From Methylobacterium variabile (lineage in GTDB: Bacteria > Pseudomonadota > Alphaproteobacteria > Rhizobiales > Beijerinckiaceae): a DNA stretch of 64,000 nt. Location of the stretch: assembly GCF_001043975.1 (NCBI RefSeq), contig NZ_LABY01000102.1, positions 1 through 64,000 of the forward strand, written 5' to 3'. The notes beneath the pieces were generated by a model, which did no database searches, was not told the origin of the DNA, and saw only the letters and a list, made by a program, of their open reading frames with translations. The translations under genes and the position numbers were made by a program. This document shows, one piece after another, positions 7,334 to 16,262 of the stretch (its first letter is position 1; the number at the start of each line of letters is the position of its first letter).

Positions 7334-10300
7334 ATGCCGTCCGCTCACGCCCCGCTCGCTGCGCTCCGCCCTGGCAGGACGCGGCCGGGGAGGGCCATCG
7401 CGCTCCTGACGGGGGTCAGCAGCATGGCGCTGACGATGGGCGCGATGCCGTCGGGCGCCGCTGCGGCCGAGCGGCCAACCCCGGTGGTGGTGCGCGGCGA
7501 CAACGGGGAGCGGGCCGATGACTGGCTCATCAACTTCTTCGGGACGCTCGGCCACGACAGCACGCCGGGCAAGGACGGCGGCGGCCTCAGCCTCCCCGAC
7601 GTCGACACCGGGGCGGCGGCGAAGAATCCTGCCGCCTCCATCGCGGCCGGGTCCATCGGCGGTGCGGGCGGCGACGGGTACGAGCGCGGGGCGAACTGGA
7701 GGGCCGGGAGCGTCGGCGGCCGCGGCGGCCCGGTCTTCGTGACGCTGACCGAGGCGCTCGTCGGGGCCGGAAACCAGACGGCACAGCTTCCCCGGTTCTG
7801 GGTCTATTCCCGCGGCGGCGCCGGCGGCGACGGGCAGATGACGCCTGGCGGCGGCGGCGATGCCGGCACCGTCACCATGACCCTGTCGTCCTCGATCATC
7901 ACGCAGGGCACCGCGTTCCAGGGCCTTCGCGTCACCTCCGCCGGCGGCAATGCCGGTCACGGCGGGAGCAGCGACAGTGACGCGGCCCTGCTGCGGCGCG
8001 GCGGCCTGGGCGGCGAGGCCCGGCTGCAGCTGACGCGGAGTGCGGGGGTGGAGACCGCCGGCGAGCGGGCGACCGCCGTGCTCGTCGAGTCCCTCGGCGG
8101 CGCGGGATCGCGCAAGGGGAACGATGCCTATAGCGGCCACTACGCGACGCCTGGCGGAGCCGCGGGCAAGGCCAGCCTCGACAATGCCGGCCGGATCGCC
8201 ACCTCCGGCAATTACGCCCTCGGGGTGCTGGTCCAGAGCCTCGGCGGCAATGGCGGCATCCAGGATACCACGGGGGGAGGCTATCCGGGCGCCCGGGGCG
8301 GCGACGGCGGCCAGGTCGAGGTCGTCAACGACGGCAGCGTGAGCACGACGGGCGCCTACGCCCTCGGAATCGTGGCGCAATCGGTCGGCGGCCCGGGCGG
8401 CAAGGGCGGCGGCAAGGCCTTCGGCACCGGGGGCAGCGGCGGCGCGGCGGCCCCGGGCGGCGACGTCACGCTCACCAACCGGGGCCTCGTGACCACCCGC
8501 GGCAAGGGCGCGACGGGGCTCGTCGCCCAGAGCATCGGCGGCGGCAACGCGCTCTCGGCCCTGCCCCTCGCGGCCCTGGACGTCGCGGGCGGCGCGAGCG
8601 GCGGCGGCGAGAGCGGGGGGTCGTTCGGGCTCTTCTTCGGCAATGGCGGCACGGGCGGAAGGGGCGCCTCCGGCAAGCTGGCCAGCGTCGTCAACGACGG
8701 CGGCGTGGTCCTGACCGAGGGAGCCGACGCCTTCGGCATCCTCGCCCAGAGCGTCGGCGGCAGCGGCGGCGCCGGCGGCGCCACCTCGATCGCGGGCGCC
8801 TTCGCGGCGGTCGCCCTCGGCGGCGGCGGCGGCGGCGGGGGCGACGGCGGCAAGGCCTATGTCTCAGGGTTGGCGGGCCGGATCGAGACGTTCGGGGCCG
8901 GCGCGACCGCGGTCCTGGCCCAGAGCGTCGGCGGCGGCGGCGGCGTCGGCGGCGAAGCCAGGGGCGTCGCCGGCGGTCTCGGGATCTCCTATGCCCGATC
9001 GGTCGGCGGCAGCGGCGGCAGCGGCGGCAACGGCGGCGAGGCGCGCATCGAGAACGGCATGGTCGTGACCACCGCCGGCCTCGCGGCGGCGGGCCTCAGC
9101 GCCCTCAGCATCGGCGGCGGCGGCGGTGTCGGCGGCCTCGACGACGCCAAGTCCATCGCGATCCCCCTGGTCCTTCCGAACGGCCAGTCCCTGCCGAGCA
9201 TCGCGATCACCACCGCGATCGGCGGGACCGGCGGCGAGGGCGGGAACGGGGCCGAGGCGAGCGTGACCAACGACGGCACCGTCACGACCTTCGGCGCCAG
9301 GGCCGTCGGCCTGCGGGCGCTCAGCGTCGGCGGCGGCGGCGGCATCGGCGGCGACGCGGCGGGCTACGCCCTCGCCGTCGCGCCGCCCGGCCAGGCGGCG
9401 GTCGCCGCGGTCTCGGCGCTCGGCGGCACCGGCGGCAAGGGCGGCGACGGGGCGAAGGCCGAGATCGTCAACCGGGGCACCGTGCGGACCTCGGGCGATT
9501 CGGCCTTCGGGATCCAGGCACAGAGCACCGGCGGCGGCGGTGGCGATGGCGGCGGCGCGACGGCGGTCGGCAACGCGCTCAGCCTGCGCCAGAACATCAC
9601 CCTCACGGCCGCGATCGGGGGCGGCCCGCAGCTCAAGCCGCTGCTGGACGGGAACGGCCGCATCCAGCTCGACGAGAACGGCGCCATTAAGCTCGAGAAC
9701 CCGATCGACGTCGCGGATCAGGGCGGCGGCAACGGCGGCAGCGTCAAAGTGGTCAATCACGGCCTGGTCGAGACCGGGGGCGCCCTCGCCACCGGCATCC
9801 TGGCGCAGAGCGTCGGCGGTGGCGGCGGCACCGGCGGCGACGCCACGACGCTCGGCGGGGCGGGCTTCGCCTTCGACAAGACCGTCGATTCCCTGCTCAA
9901 GAAGCTGCCTCTCGCCGACAACGCGGCGCTGAGCCTGACGGTCGGCGGCCGGGGCGGGCGCGGCGGCGTCGGGGGCGACGTCGCGGTGACGAACCACGGC
10001 ACGATCCGCACCTCCGGCTCCAGCGCGGCCGGCATCGTGGCGCAGAGCGTCGGCGGCGGCGGCGGCACCGGCGGCGAGGTCCAGGGCGCCGCCACGGGCA
10101 AGCTCGACCTCAAGCTCACGCTCGGCGGCGCCGGCGGCGTCGGCAACCGCGGCGGCAACGTCACGGTCGAGACCGTGGCGGGCAGCCGGATCGAGACCTC
10201 CGGCGACGGCGCGCACGGTATCGTCGCCCGCAGCATCGGCGGTGGCGGCGGCAGCGGCGGCAGCGTGTCGGCCCGCAAGGAGGCGATGCCGGACGCGGTC

Positions 10301-13300
10301 GGGACGATCTGGGCCCAGATCAAGCAGGCGATCGGCATCAAGGCTTACGAGACGTGGGCGGCCGACAAGAAGAACAAGGACGACAAGGAGGCCCTTGATC
10401 AGTTCCTCAAGGACATCAAGGACACCGACACCTACAAGGGCCTCGCCAGCACGATCAAGAATTCCGATTTCGGCAAGGCGCTGCAATCCTACAGCAAGAG
10501 CGCGTCGGACTACCTGAAGGAGCAGAAGAACAGCAGCGTGAAGCTGCCCGACCTCTCGGCCACGCTGAGCGTCGGCGGCGACGGCGGCCAGGGCAGCGTC
10601 GGCGGCGGCGTCAGCGTCACCAATGCCGGATCGATCGCGACGCAGGGGCTGCTCGCCTACGGCATCGACGCCCAGAGCGTCGGCGGCGGCGGCGGCCAGG
10701 GCGGTCTCGCCTTCGCGGTCGCGGCGAACAAGACCAACGTCTCCGGCACGCTCGGCGGCAAGGGCGGCTCGGGCAACGACGGCGGCACGGTCGCGATCGT
10801 CAACAGCGGCACCGTCGTGACGGCGGACGACATGTCCTACGGCCTCTCGGCCCAGAGTGTCGGCGGCGGCGGTGGCCGCGGCGTCGCGGCGACGCTGGCC
10901 GGCGGGGCTAAGCCGGGCGGCGACGGCAAGGACGAGACGCGCAGCTTCAACCTCACGGTCGGCGGCAACGGAGGCGAGGGCGGCAAGGGCGGCGACGTCA
11001 CGATCACGAATACCGGCCGGGTCGTGACCGCCGGGGTCGCGGCGCACGCCATCGTCGCCCAGAGCGTCGGCGGCGGCGGCGGCGCCTTCGTGGCCCCGGT
11101 GGCGAAGCCGGTCCCGGCGAGCGAGACCAACAAGGCCGCCGCGGAGAAGTCCGACAGCGAGGCCGCGGCCCTGGTGACGGCGCTGATGTCGGCGCTCGGG
11201 ATCGAGCGGATCGCCGAGCCCGAGCCGTCCGGATCCGTTCCCAAGAACTCCTACGCCGTCACCCTGGGCGGCTCCGGCGGCGGCGGTGGCCAGGGCGGCA
11301 CCGTGACGGTGACGCAGGGCGGCGCGGTCACCACGACCGGCTTCGGCGCCTTCGGCCTCTTCGCGCAGAGCATCGGCGGCGGCGGCGGGACCGCGGAGGC
11401 CGCGGCCGGCCCGGGCGGCTCCAAGTACACGTTCGGCGGCGGGGGTGCGGGCGGCACGGCCAGCGACGGCGGCCGGATCACCGCGACGCTGGGGAGCGGC
11501 GCCTCGGTGACGACGTCCGGCGACGCGGCGACGGCCGTGATGCTGCAATCGATCGGCGGCGGCGGCGGCTATGCCGGCGCCCACCAGGCGATGGGCTACG
11601 CGATCCCGTTCCTGCTGCGGGAGGGTTCGAGCGGCAGCGGCGGCGCGATCACCGCCACCGTGGAGAGCGGCGCCGCGATCCGGACCAGCGGCGAGCAGGC
11701 GCACGGCCTCTACGCGCAGAGCCTCGGCGGCGGCGGCGGGCTCATCGTCCAGCTCTCCGGCCTCACCTCGGCCGCGGCGGAGCCGCCGAAGGGCCGAGCC
11801 CTGTCGAAGGGCAAGGGCGGCGACATCACCATCACGAGCGCCGGCACGATCGAGGCGCTGGGCCGGGACGCCTACGCGATCTTCGCCCAGAGCGGCGTCC
11901 AGCAGACCGACGGCACCCTGGATCCCGGCCGGGCGGGAGGCGCGATCTCCGTCACGGCCAAGGGGCTGGTCGCCGGCGGCAGCGGCGCCGGGGCGGCGAT
12001 CCGGATCGACGGCGGCGGCGGCAACACGATCACCATCGACGAGCGGGCGGTGGTCCGGGCGGCCTCGGACCGGGCGATCGTCGGCTCGTTCGCCGACGAT
12101 CGCGTCGTCAACCGGGGCACCATCCTGGGCGACATCGACCTCAAGGGCGCCGGCGCCTCAGGCGTCGACCGGGTCGAGAACGGTGCGAGCGACTGGCACG
12201 GCGCCCTCCTGCGCACGCGGCCGGACGGCATCATCGCTGTCGGGGCGACGGGCCAGGTGCTCAACCATGCCGTCCTCGACATCGGCGGCGTCGGCACGCT
12301 CGCCCGCACCACGATCACCGGCGAGTTCCGCCAGCTCGCGGGCGGTCGCCTGCTGGTCGACGTCGCGCCGACCGCGCGGGACGGCGCCCTGCGCAGCGAC
12401 TTGCTCGTCGTCAGCGGCGCGGCCACGCTCGGCGGCGTGGTCCAGCCGAACGTGATCGGCGGGCTTCTGCCGGGCCAGTACACCTTCCTGACGGCCAAGA
12501 GCCTCGGCGACACCAGCGCGACGGCCTCCGGCACGGTGATCCAGCCCGGGTCGATCCCGATCAGCTGGGCGATCGTGCAGGCCGGCACCACGCTCGCCCT
12601 GAGCCCGCAGGCCAACTTCACCGCGCCCAGCGATATGGTCCTGACCAGTGACCAGCGGGCGGTCGCCCAGGCGCTCCAGAACGACTGGACGGTCAGCGCG
12701 GCCGGCGCCCAGGGGCGGTTCGCCCAGTTCCTCAAGGTCGGCACCACGGCCAGCTACGCCGACGCGCTCGACGAGATCACCCCGGAAGCCAACCAGTACG
12801 TGCTGACCGACCGCACCCTCGACACGCGCGCCGGGCTGAAGCGGGCGATGAGCTGCCCGGCCTTCGTCGGCACCGGCACGCTCCTGCGCGAGGGCGAGTG
12901 CGTGTGGGGCCGGATCACCGGCACCCGCACCAGCCTGTTCTCGTCGGCCGAGGAGAGCGGCTACCGCCAGACCGCCCTGAGCTACCAGGGCGGCCTCCAG
13001 ACCGAGTTCAGCCCGGACTGGTTCTTCGGCCTCTCGGGGGCCTATACCCGCGCTGGCCAGAGCGGATCGGACCGCATCACCGGCAACGTCAGCGATGCCG
13101 GCGACCTCTCGCTGGCGCTCAAGCATCAGGTCGGCCCCTGGCTCCTCGCGGCCTCGGCCAATCTCGGCTACTCGTGGCAGACCAACGTGCGGGCGATCGG
13201 CATCGGCGGCGACACCTGGCTGGCTCGCAGCAAGTCCGAGGTCCTGACCGCCGGCGGCCGGCTGCGGGCGAGCTACCAGTTCCTGTTCGGCGACTGGTAC

Positions 13301-13723
13301 GTCAAACCCTACGCCGACCTCGACGTGCTCTACGCGCACAGCCCGGCCTACTCGGAGACCGGCGCACCGGCCTTCAACCTCGACGTCGGCAGCCTCGCCA
13401 AGACCCTGGTGGCGTTCAGCCCGAACGTCGAGATCGGCGGCCGGATCGACCTCGATGCCGGCCGCTGGATCCGCCCCTACGGCACCCTCGGGGTGACGCT
13501 GCTGTCGGATGACCACTTCACCGGGATCGCGAGCTTCCGGGGCTCCGGCGGGCTCGGGGCCTTCGCCACGTCCTCCCGGATCCCGGACCAGCTCGGCGAG
13601 GCCGGGTTGGGCTTCCAGATCGGGCTCGGCAACGGCATCGAGCTGACCGGCGAGTACCAGGCCCATGTCGGCGACCGCTACCTGTCGCAGACCGGCACCG
13701 CCCGGATGCAGGTACGGTTCTGA
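7334..13723 (+). CDS. Giant glycine-rich autotransporter (type V secretion)
   Basis: A 2129-residue surface protein. The ATG at 7334 has AGGAG 8 bases upstream and gives a signal peptide (GRAIALLTGVSSMALTMGAM, cleavage likely after the following AAAA before ERP). Residues about 250-1520 form a beta-helix passenger built from repeats ending in AQSVGGGGGxGG. A less repetitive stretch leads to a C-terminal beta-barrel (about residues 1840-2129) that ends in MQVRF with the expected terminal Phe. The barrel should insert in the outer membrane and display the passenger. Two charged inserts interrupt the repeats (about 980-1072 and 1258-1303). Only two Cys are visible, in the pre-barrel region. The role is probably adhesion or surface structuring, which is inference. 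Confidence 0.88.
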   Translation: MPSAHAPLAALRPGRTRPGRAIALLTGVSSMALTMGAMPSGAAAAERPTPVVVRGDNGERADDWLINFFGTLGHDSTPGKDGGGLSLPDVDTGAAAKNPAASIAAGSIGGAGGDGYERGANWRAGSVGGRGGPVFVTLTEALVGAGNQTAQLPRFWVYSRGGAGGDGQMTPGGGGDAGTVTMTLSSSIITQGTAFQGLRVTSAGGNAGHGGSSDSDAALLRRGGLGGEARLQLTRSAGVETAGERATAVLVESLGGAGSRKGNDAYSGHYATPGGAAGKASLDNAGRIATSGNYALGVLVQSLGGNGGIQDTTGGGYPGARGGDGGQVEVVNDGSVSTTGAYALGIVAQSVGGPGGKGGGKAFGTGGSGGAAAPGGDVTLTNRGLVTTRGKGATGLVAQSIGGGNALSALPLAALDVAGGASGGGESGGSFGLFFGNGGTGGRGASGKLASVVNDGGVVLTEGADAFGILAQSVGGSGGAGGATSIAGAFAAVALGGGGGGGGDGGKAYVSGLAGRIETFGAGATAVLAQSVGGGGGVGGEARGVAGGLGISYARSVGGSGGSGGNGGEARIENGMVVTTAGLAAAGLSALSIGGGGGVGGLDDAKSIAIPLVLPNGQSLPSIAITTAIGGTGGEGGNGAEASVTNDGTVTTFGARAVGLRALSVGGGGGIGGDAAGYALAVAPPGQAAVAAVSALGGTGGKGGDGAKAEIVNRGTVRTSGDSAFGIQAQSTGGGGGDGGGATAVGNALSLRQNITLTAAIGGGPQLKPLLDGNGRIQLDENGAIKLENPIDVADQGGGNGGSVKVVNHGLVETGGALATGILAQSVGGGGGTGGDATTLGGAGFAFDKTVDSLLKKLPLADNAALSLTVGGRGGRGGVGGDVAVTNHGTIRTSGSSAAGIVAQSVGGGGGTGGEVQGAATGKLDLKLTLGGAGGVGNRGGNVTVETVAGSRIETSGDGAHGIVARSIGGGGGSGGSVSARKEAMPDAVGTIWAQIKQAIGIKAYETWAADKKNKDDKEALDQFLKDIKDTDTYKGLASTIKNSDFGKALQSYSKSASDYLKEQKNSSVKLPDLSATLSVGGDGGQGSVGGGVSVTNAGSIATQGLLAYGIDAQSVGGGGGQGGLAFAVAANKTNVSGTLGGKGGSGNDGGTVAIVNSGTVVTADDMSYGLSAQSVGGGGGRGVAATLAGGAKPGGDGKDETRSFNLTVGGNGGEGGKGGDVTITNTGRVVTAGVAAHAIVAQSVGGGGGAFVAPVAKPVPASETNKAAAEKSDSEAAALVTALMSALGIERIAEPEPSGSVPKNSYAVTLGGSGGGGGQGGTVTVTQGGAVTTTGFGAFGLFAQSIGGGGGTAEAAAGPGGSKYTFGGGGAGGTASDGGRITATLGSGASVTTSGDAATAVMLQSIGGGGGYAGAHQAMGYAIPFLLREGSSGSGGAITATVESGAAIRTSGEQAHGLYAQSLGGGGGLIVQLSGLTSAAAEPPKGRALSKGKGGDITITSAGTIEALGRDAYAIFAQSGVQQTDGTLDPGRAGGAISVTAKGLVAGGSGAGAAIRIDGGGGNTITIDERAVVRAASDRAIVGSFADDRVVNRGTILGDIDLKGAGASGVDRVENGASDWHGALLRTRPDGIIAVGATGQVLNHAVLDIGGVGTLARTTITGEFRQLAGGRLLVDVAPTARDGALRSDLLVVSGAATLGGVVQPNVIGGLLPGQYTFLTAKSLGDTSATASGTVIQPGSIPISWAIVQAGTTLALSPQANFTAPSDMVLTSDQRAVAQALQNDWTVSAAGAQGRFAQFLKVGTTASYADALDEITPEANQYVLTDRTLDTRAGLKRAMSCPAFVGTGTLLREGECVWGRITGTRTSLFSSAEESGYRQTALSYQGGLQTEFSPDWFFGLSGAYTRAGQSGSDRITGNVSDAGDLSLALKHQVGPWLLAASANLGYSWQTNVRAIGIGGDTWLARSKSEVLTAGGRLRASYQFLFGDWYVKPYADLDVLYAHSPAYSETGAPAFNLDVGSLAKTLVAFSPNVEIGGRIDLDAGRWIRPYGTLGVTLLSDDHFTGIASFRGSGGLGAFATSSRIPDQLGEAGLGFQIGLGNGIELTGEYQAHVGDRYLSQTGTARMQVRF
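8080..11910 (+). repeat. Coding tandem repeats of the autotransporter passenger
   Basis: About 18 diverged copies of a 60-90-residue unit. Each has the pattern TVxTxGxxAxGIxAQS(V/I)GGGGGxGG followed by a variable strand and a GGxGGxGG linker. At DNA level this gives recurrent cagagcgtcggcggcggcggcgg blocks. The units are not identical and spacing varies, as expected for beta-helix rungs rather than recent duplications. Copies near 9,100-9,350 read ALS instead of AQS. Confidence 0.8.
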
Positions 13724-13746
13724 AGGCTGGTGGTCACGGGACGACG

Positions 13747-13772
13747 AGCGGCAGCCCGTGCGGGCCGCCGCT
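13747..13772. terminator. Hairpin between convergent genes
   Basis: A 12-base arm AGCGGCAGCCCG pairs with CGGGCCGCCGCT across a TG loop, with one mismatch. It lies between the convergent autotransporter and DUF4239 genes and touches the latter's stop codon. There is no T-run, so it is a candidate bidirectional terminator or 3-prime stabilising structure. Confidence 0.4.
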
Positions 13773-14566
13773 CACCGGGTGCCCGCGACCACCACGCTGC
13801 GCGCCAGCCTCAGGGGCTCGGGCTTCAACGCCAGCGGCCCGTCGAACGGCCTCTCGTGCAGGGCGATGACGCCGAGCGTCGTGACCATCGCGGCGGCGAA
13901 GAGGATCAGGGTGGTCGCCTGCGCGAGCGGCCGCTCCCAGTGCACGAGGCCGATCGAGATCATCGTCAGCCCGGCCAGCACCATCAGCGTCAGCCACTTC
14001 GTCTCGTCCTGCTCCGAGGCGACGAGGGCGAGGCGCTCGCCCCGTGCCGAGCGTAACCCCAGCACGGCAGTCAGCAGCGACGTTTGCACGGCCTGGCCAG
14101 CCTCCGTCCCGGTCCGGGGATCGGCGGCCGTCTCGAGGAGGCGCGCCAGCGCCGCGCCGGCCTGCGGGGCGCCGCGGCCGGTGTCGGCCATGGCCGGCCA
14201 CTCGGCGTCGATCACCGCGTCCAGGTAGCCGACGAGGGCCTTGCGCAGGTCGCTCATGTCCGGAGCCGCGGCGTGGCTGAGATCGTAGGCGGCCAGGGCG
14301 TGGGCGCGCTCGGCCTGGACCACGCGTGAGGCCGCGCGCTGGCGCTCCCAGGCATCGTTGGCGACGAACCCGGTCAGGAGCGCGAGCAGCACCGCGAGCA
14401 CGCCGATGTAGGTCGGCGCGATCCCGATGCTCAGCTTGCCGATCCAGGGCCGGGTCCAGGACAGGTTCGTCACGAGGCTGATCACCCCGCAGACCCCGAA
14501 GACGTAGGCCGCCAGCAGGGCGAACACCAACCAGACCGGCAGGTCGAGCCAGAAACCGAGGATCAT
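13772..14566 (-). CDS. DUF4239 (bestrophin-like) membrane protein
   Basis: A 264-residue integral membrane protein. It has two N-terminal helices (VFALLAAYVFGVCGVISLV and a second containing GVLAVLLALLTGFVANDAW), a long soluble helical middle with many Ala/Arg/Glu, and two C-terminal helices (LTLMVLAGLTMISIGL and ATTLILFAAAMVTTLGVIAL). LLTGFVANDAW followed by a basic helix is characteristic of DUF4239. The biochemical role is unknown; some relatives are annotated bestrophin-like, suggesting an anion channel. It is a single gene convergent with the autotransporter; the start ATG is the first plausible one before the helix. Confidence 0.75.
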   Translation of the reverse strand: MILGFWLDLPVWLVFALLAAYVFGVCGVISLVTNLSWTRPWIGKLSIGIAPTYIGVLAVLLALLTGFVANDAWERQRAASRVVQAERAHALAAYDLSHAAAPDMSDLRKALVGYLDAVIDAEWPAMADTGRGAPQAGAALARLLETAADPRTGTEAGQAVQTSLLTAVLGLRSARGERLALVASEQDETKWLTLMVLAGLTMISIGLVHWERPLAQATTLILFAAAMVTTLGVIALHERPFDGPLALKPEPLRLARSVVVAGTR

Positions 14567-15003
14567 GGGAGCACCTGGGACGTGATCGTGCCGGGGACAC
14601 TAGCCAGGCAATCCCTCTGGATCGGTGAATCGCCGGGCCTCGAGCCGCCCGGACCTGCCCGCGACGTCCGATCACCGAGAGGAAGGCGTGACGCAGCGAA
14701 CGAGTTCGCCTGCGACGGGGATCGGCGGGCGGCCTGCGAAGGGAGGCCTGTGCCGCCCGCGATCATCCGGGCACCCGGCCGGCAGCGTCGACACCGTCGA
14801 TCCCGCACCGGGTCTGCCGGCATCCGGGCATCCAGCCGGCTTTTTCGCAGACGCGGGATGTCGAATGAAGGCAATCGCCCGGTAAGCGAGAGTCGATGTC
14901 GATCAGGAATATAGCCATTCCGGACTGATATCCAGCTAACGCTTTGTTAGCAAAAGACTGTTACGGCCATATTCTATCAGTTTGTGCTTGCGCCGGACAG
15001 TCG
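14567..15003. other. Intergenic region upstream of the peptide-export operon
   Basis: About 440 bases. The first 290 are GC-rich without a supported gene. The last 130 are AT-richer and contain a perfect 6-bp inverted repeat GCTAAC-gcttt-GTTAGC at 14935-14951, followed by ttacggccatattctatc. This is the likely promoter/operator of the export operon starting at 15004. No regulator gene is adjacent. Confidence 0.45.
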
Positions 15004-16254
15004 ATGTCAACAACCATCTACCGTCAGGAAGCACTTGCCGGCGTGGCGGCCCCCGATCGGCTCGACGAGATGGTGGAGGTGACCTCGCCGCTCGGCTGGG
15101 CGGCCCTGAGCGTCGCCCTGGTCGTCATCGGCGGCTGCCTCGGATGGTCGGTCTTCGGCAGCTACCGCACGACCGTCAGCGGCCAGGGCCTGCTGGTCCC
15201 GGCCGGCGGGGCCTTCGTCAGCGTCCACGCCCCCAAGTCCGGCTGGATCGAGAGCTACCGCCAGCGCGGCGATACCGTGAGGAAGGGCGATCTCCTCGCC
15301 CGGCTCAGCGCCCCGGAGGACGCGGCCCGGCTCGCCGACGTCGACGGGCGGGTGAACCAGCTCGCGGCCCAGCGCGCCGCCCTCGCCGAGCGGCTCGAGG
15401 ACCAGATCGGCAAGGAGACTGCGGCGGCGCGGCGCAAGCGCGAGGCGCTGCAGGAGACGATCGGGCTCGGCGAGGCGCGGGTGCGCGAGCTGCTCGTGCT
15501 GCTGGAGCACCGCGAGCAGCTGCTCGCGAAGGGTCTGACGCAGGCCGACCGGGTGATCGAGGCCCGCGAGCGGCTGTTCGCGGCGCGCGAATCCATCTCG
15601 CGGGCCCGCACCGACCTGCTCTCGCTCGAGGCCGCGCTCCTCTCCCTCCGGCACCGGTCCGACCAGGACCTCGCGGCGATGGACCGCCAGATCCGCGACG
15701 CCGAGGGACAGCGCGCCCAGGCGCATCTGAGCGAGCGCCTCGCGACCACCATCGTGGCGCGCGCCGACGGCGTCGTCACGACCAACGAGGCCGGCGACCA
15801 AGCCCTCGTCGCGGCCGGGCAGAAGCTGATGGTGATCGAGCAGGGCGGTCCGCGCCTCGACGCGCTGCTCTACGTGCCGGCCGACAGCGGCAAGGCGGTC
15901 AAGCTCGGCATGGAGGTGCGCCTGTCGCCCTCCGTCGCCCGGAAGGAGGAGTACGGGACGCTCGTCGGCACCGTCATCCAGGTCGACGAGAGCCCCGAGA
16001 ACGAGAGCGCCATCGCCCAGCGCCTCGGCAACCCCGACCTCGCCCGCCTGTTCACGCGCGGCGGCCCGCCGCTCCAGCTCGTCGTGCGGCTCAATCCCGG
16101 CGCGGGCGGCCCCGACAGCTACGCCTGGACGTCCCGGCGCGGCGACGAGGTCGTTCTCGCCTCGACCACCCTGGTCGAGGGTCAGGTCACGGTGAAATCC
16201 GGGCCGCCGATCCGCCTGTTCGTCCCGGCCCTGCGCCGGCTCGCCGGCGTGTGA
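15004..16254 (+). CDS. HlyD-type adaptor of an NHLP/NHLM bacteriocin export system
   Basis: A 416-residue membrane-fusion protein. It has a short cytoplasmic N-terminus, one membrane helix (about residues 30-51), a lipoyl-like segment (KSGWIESYRQRGDTVRKGDL), a long coiled coil (about 115-240, rich in Ala/Arg/Glu/Leu), and a returning barrel half (ATTIVARADGVVTTNEAGD). It should bridge the inner-membrane ABC exporter to the periplasm. The ATG at 15004 (MSTTIYRQEA) is chosen because upstream in-frame residues are Cys-rich and unlike the family. It is the first gene of a three-gene operon with two ABC exporters, the layout that defines NHLM-type systems. Confidence 0.85.
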   Translation: MSTTIYRQEALAGVAAPDRLDEMVEVTSPLGWAALSVALVVIGGCLGWSVFGSYRTTVSGQGLLVPAGGAFVSVHAPKSGWIESYRQRGDTVRKGDLLARLSAPEDAARLADVDGRVNQLAAQRAALAERLEDQIGKETAAARRKREALQETIGLGEARVRELLVLLEHREQLLAKGLTQADRVIEARERLFAARESISRARTDLLSLEAALLSLRHRSDQDLAAMDRQIRDAEGQRAQAHLSERLATTIVARADGVVTTNEAGDQALVAAGQKLMVIEQGGPRLDALLYVPADSGKAVKLGMEVRLSPSVARKEEYGTLVGTVIQVDESPENESAIAQRLGNPDLARLFTRGGPPLQLVVRLNPGAGGPDSYAWTSRRGDEVVLASTTLVEGQVTVKSGPPIRLFVPALRRLAGV

Positions 16255-16262
16255 GCGGGCGG

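Noticed and set aside
8864..11704. A 946-codon open frame on the minus strand opposite the autotransporter, plus several shorter ones
   Set aside because: It mirrors the glycine-rich repeats of the real gene, has no start signals and encodes low-complexity Ala/Arg/Asp sequence without any domain.
8080..11910. Regularly recurring GGCGGCGGC blocks considered as CRISPR-like or non-coding repeats
   Set aside because: They are in-frame codons of beta-helix rungs with variable spacing and diverged sequence, not direct repeats with unique spacers.
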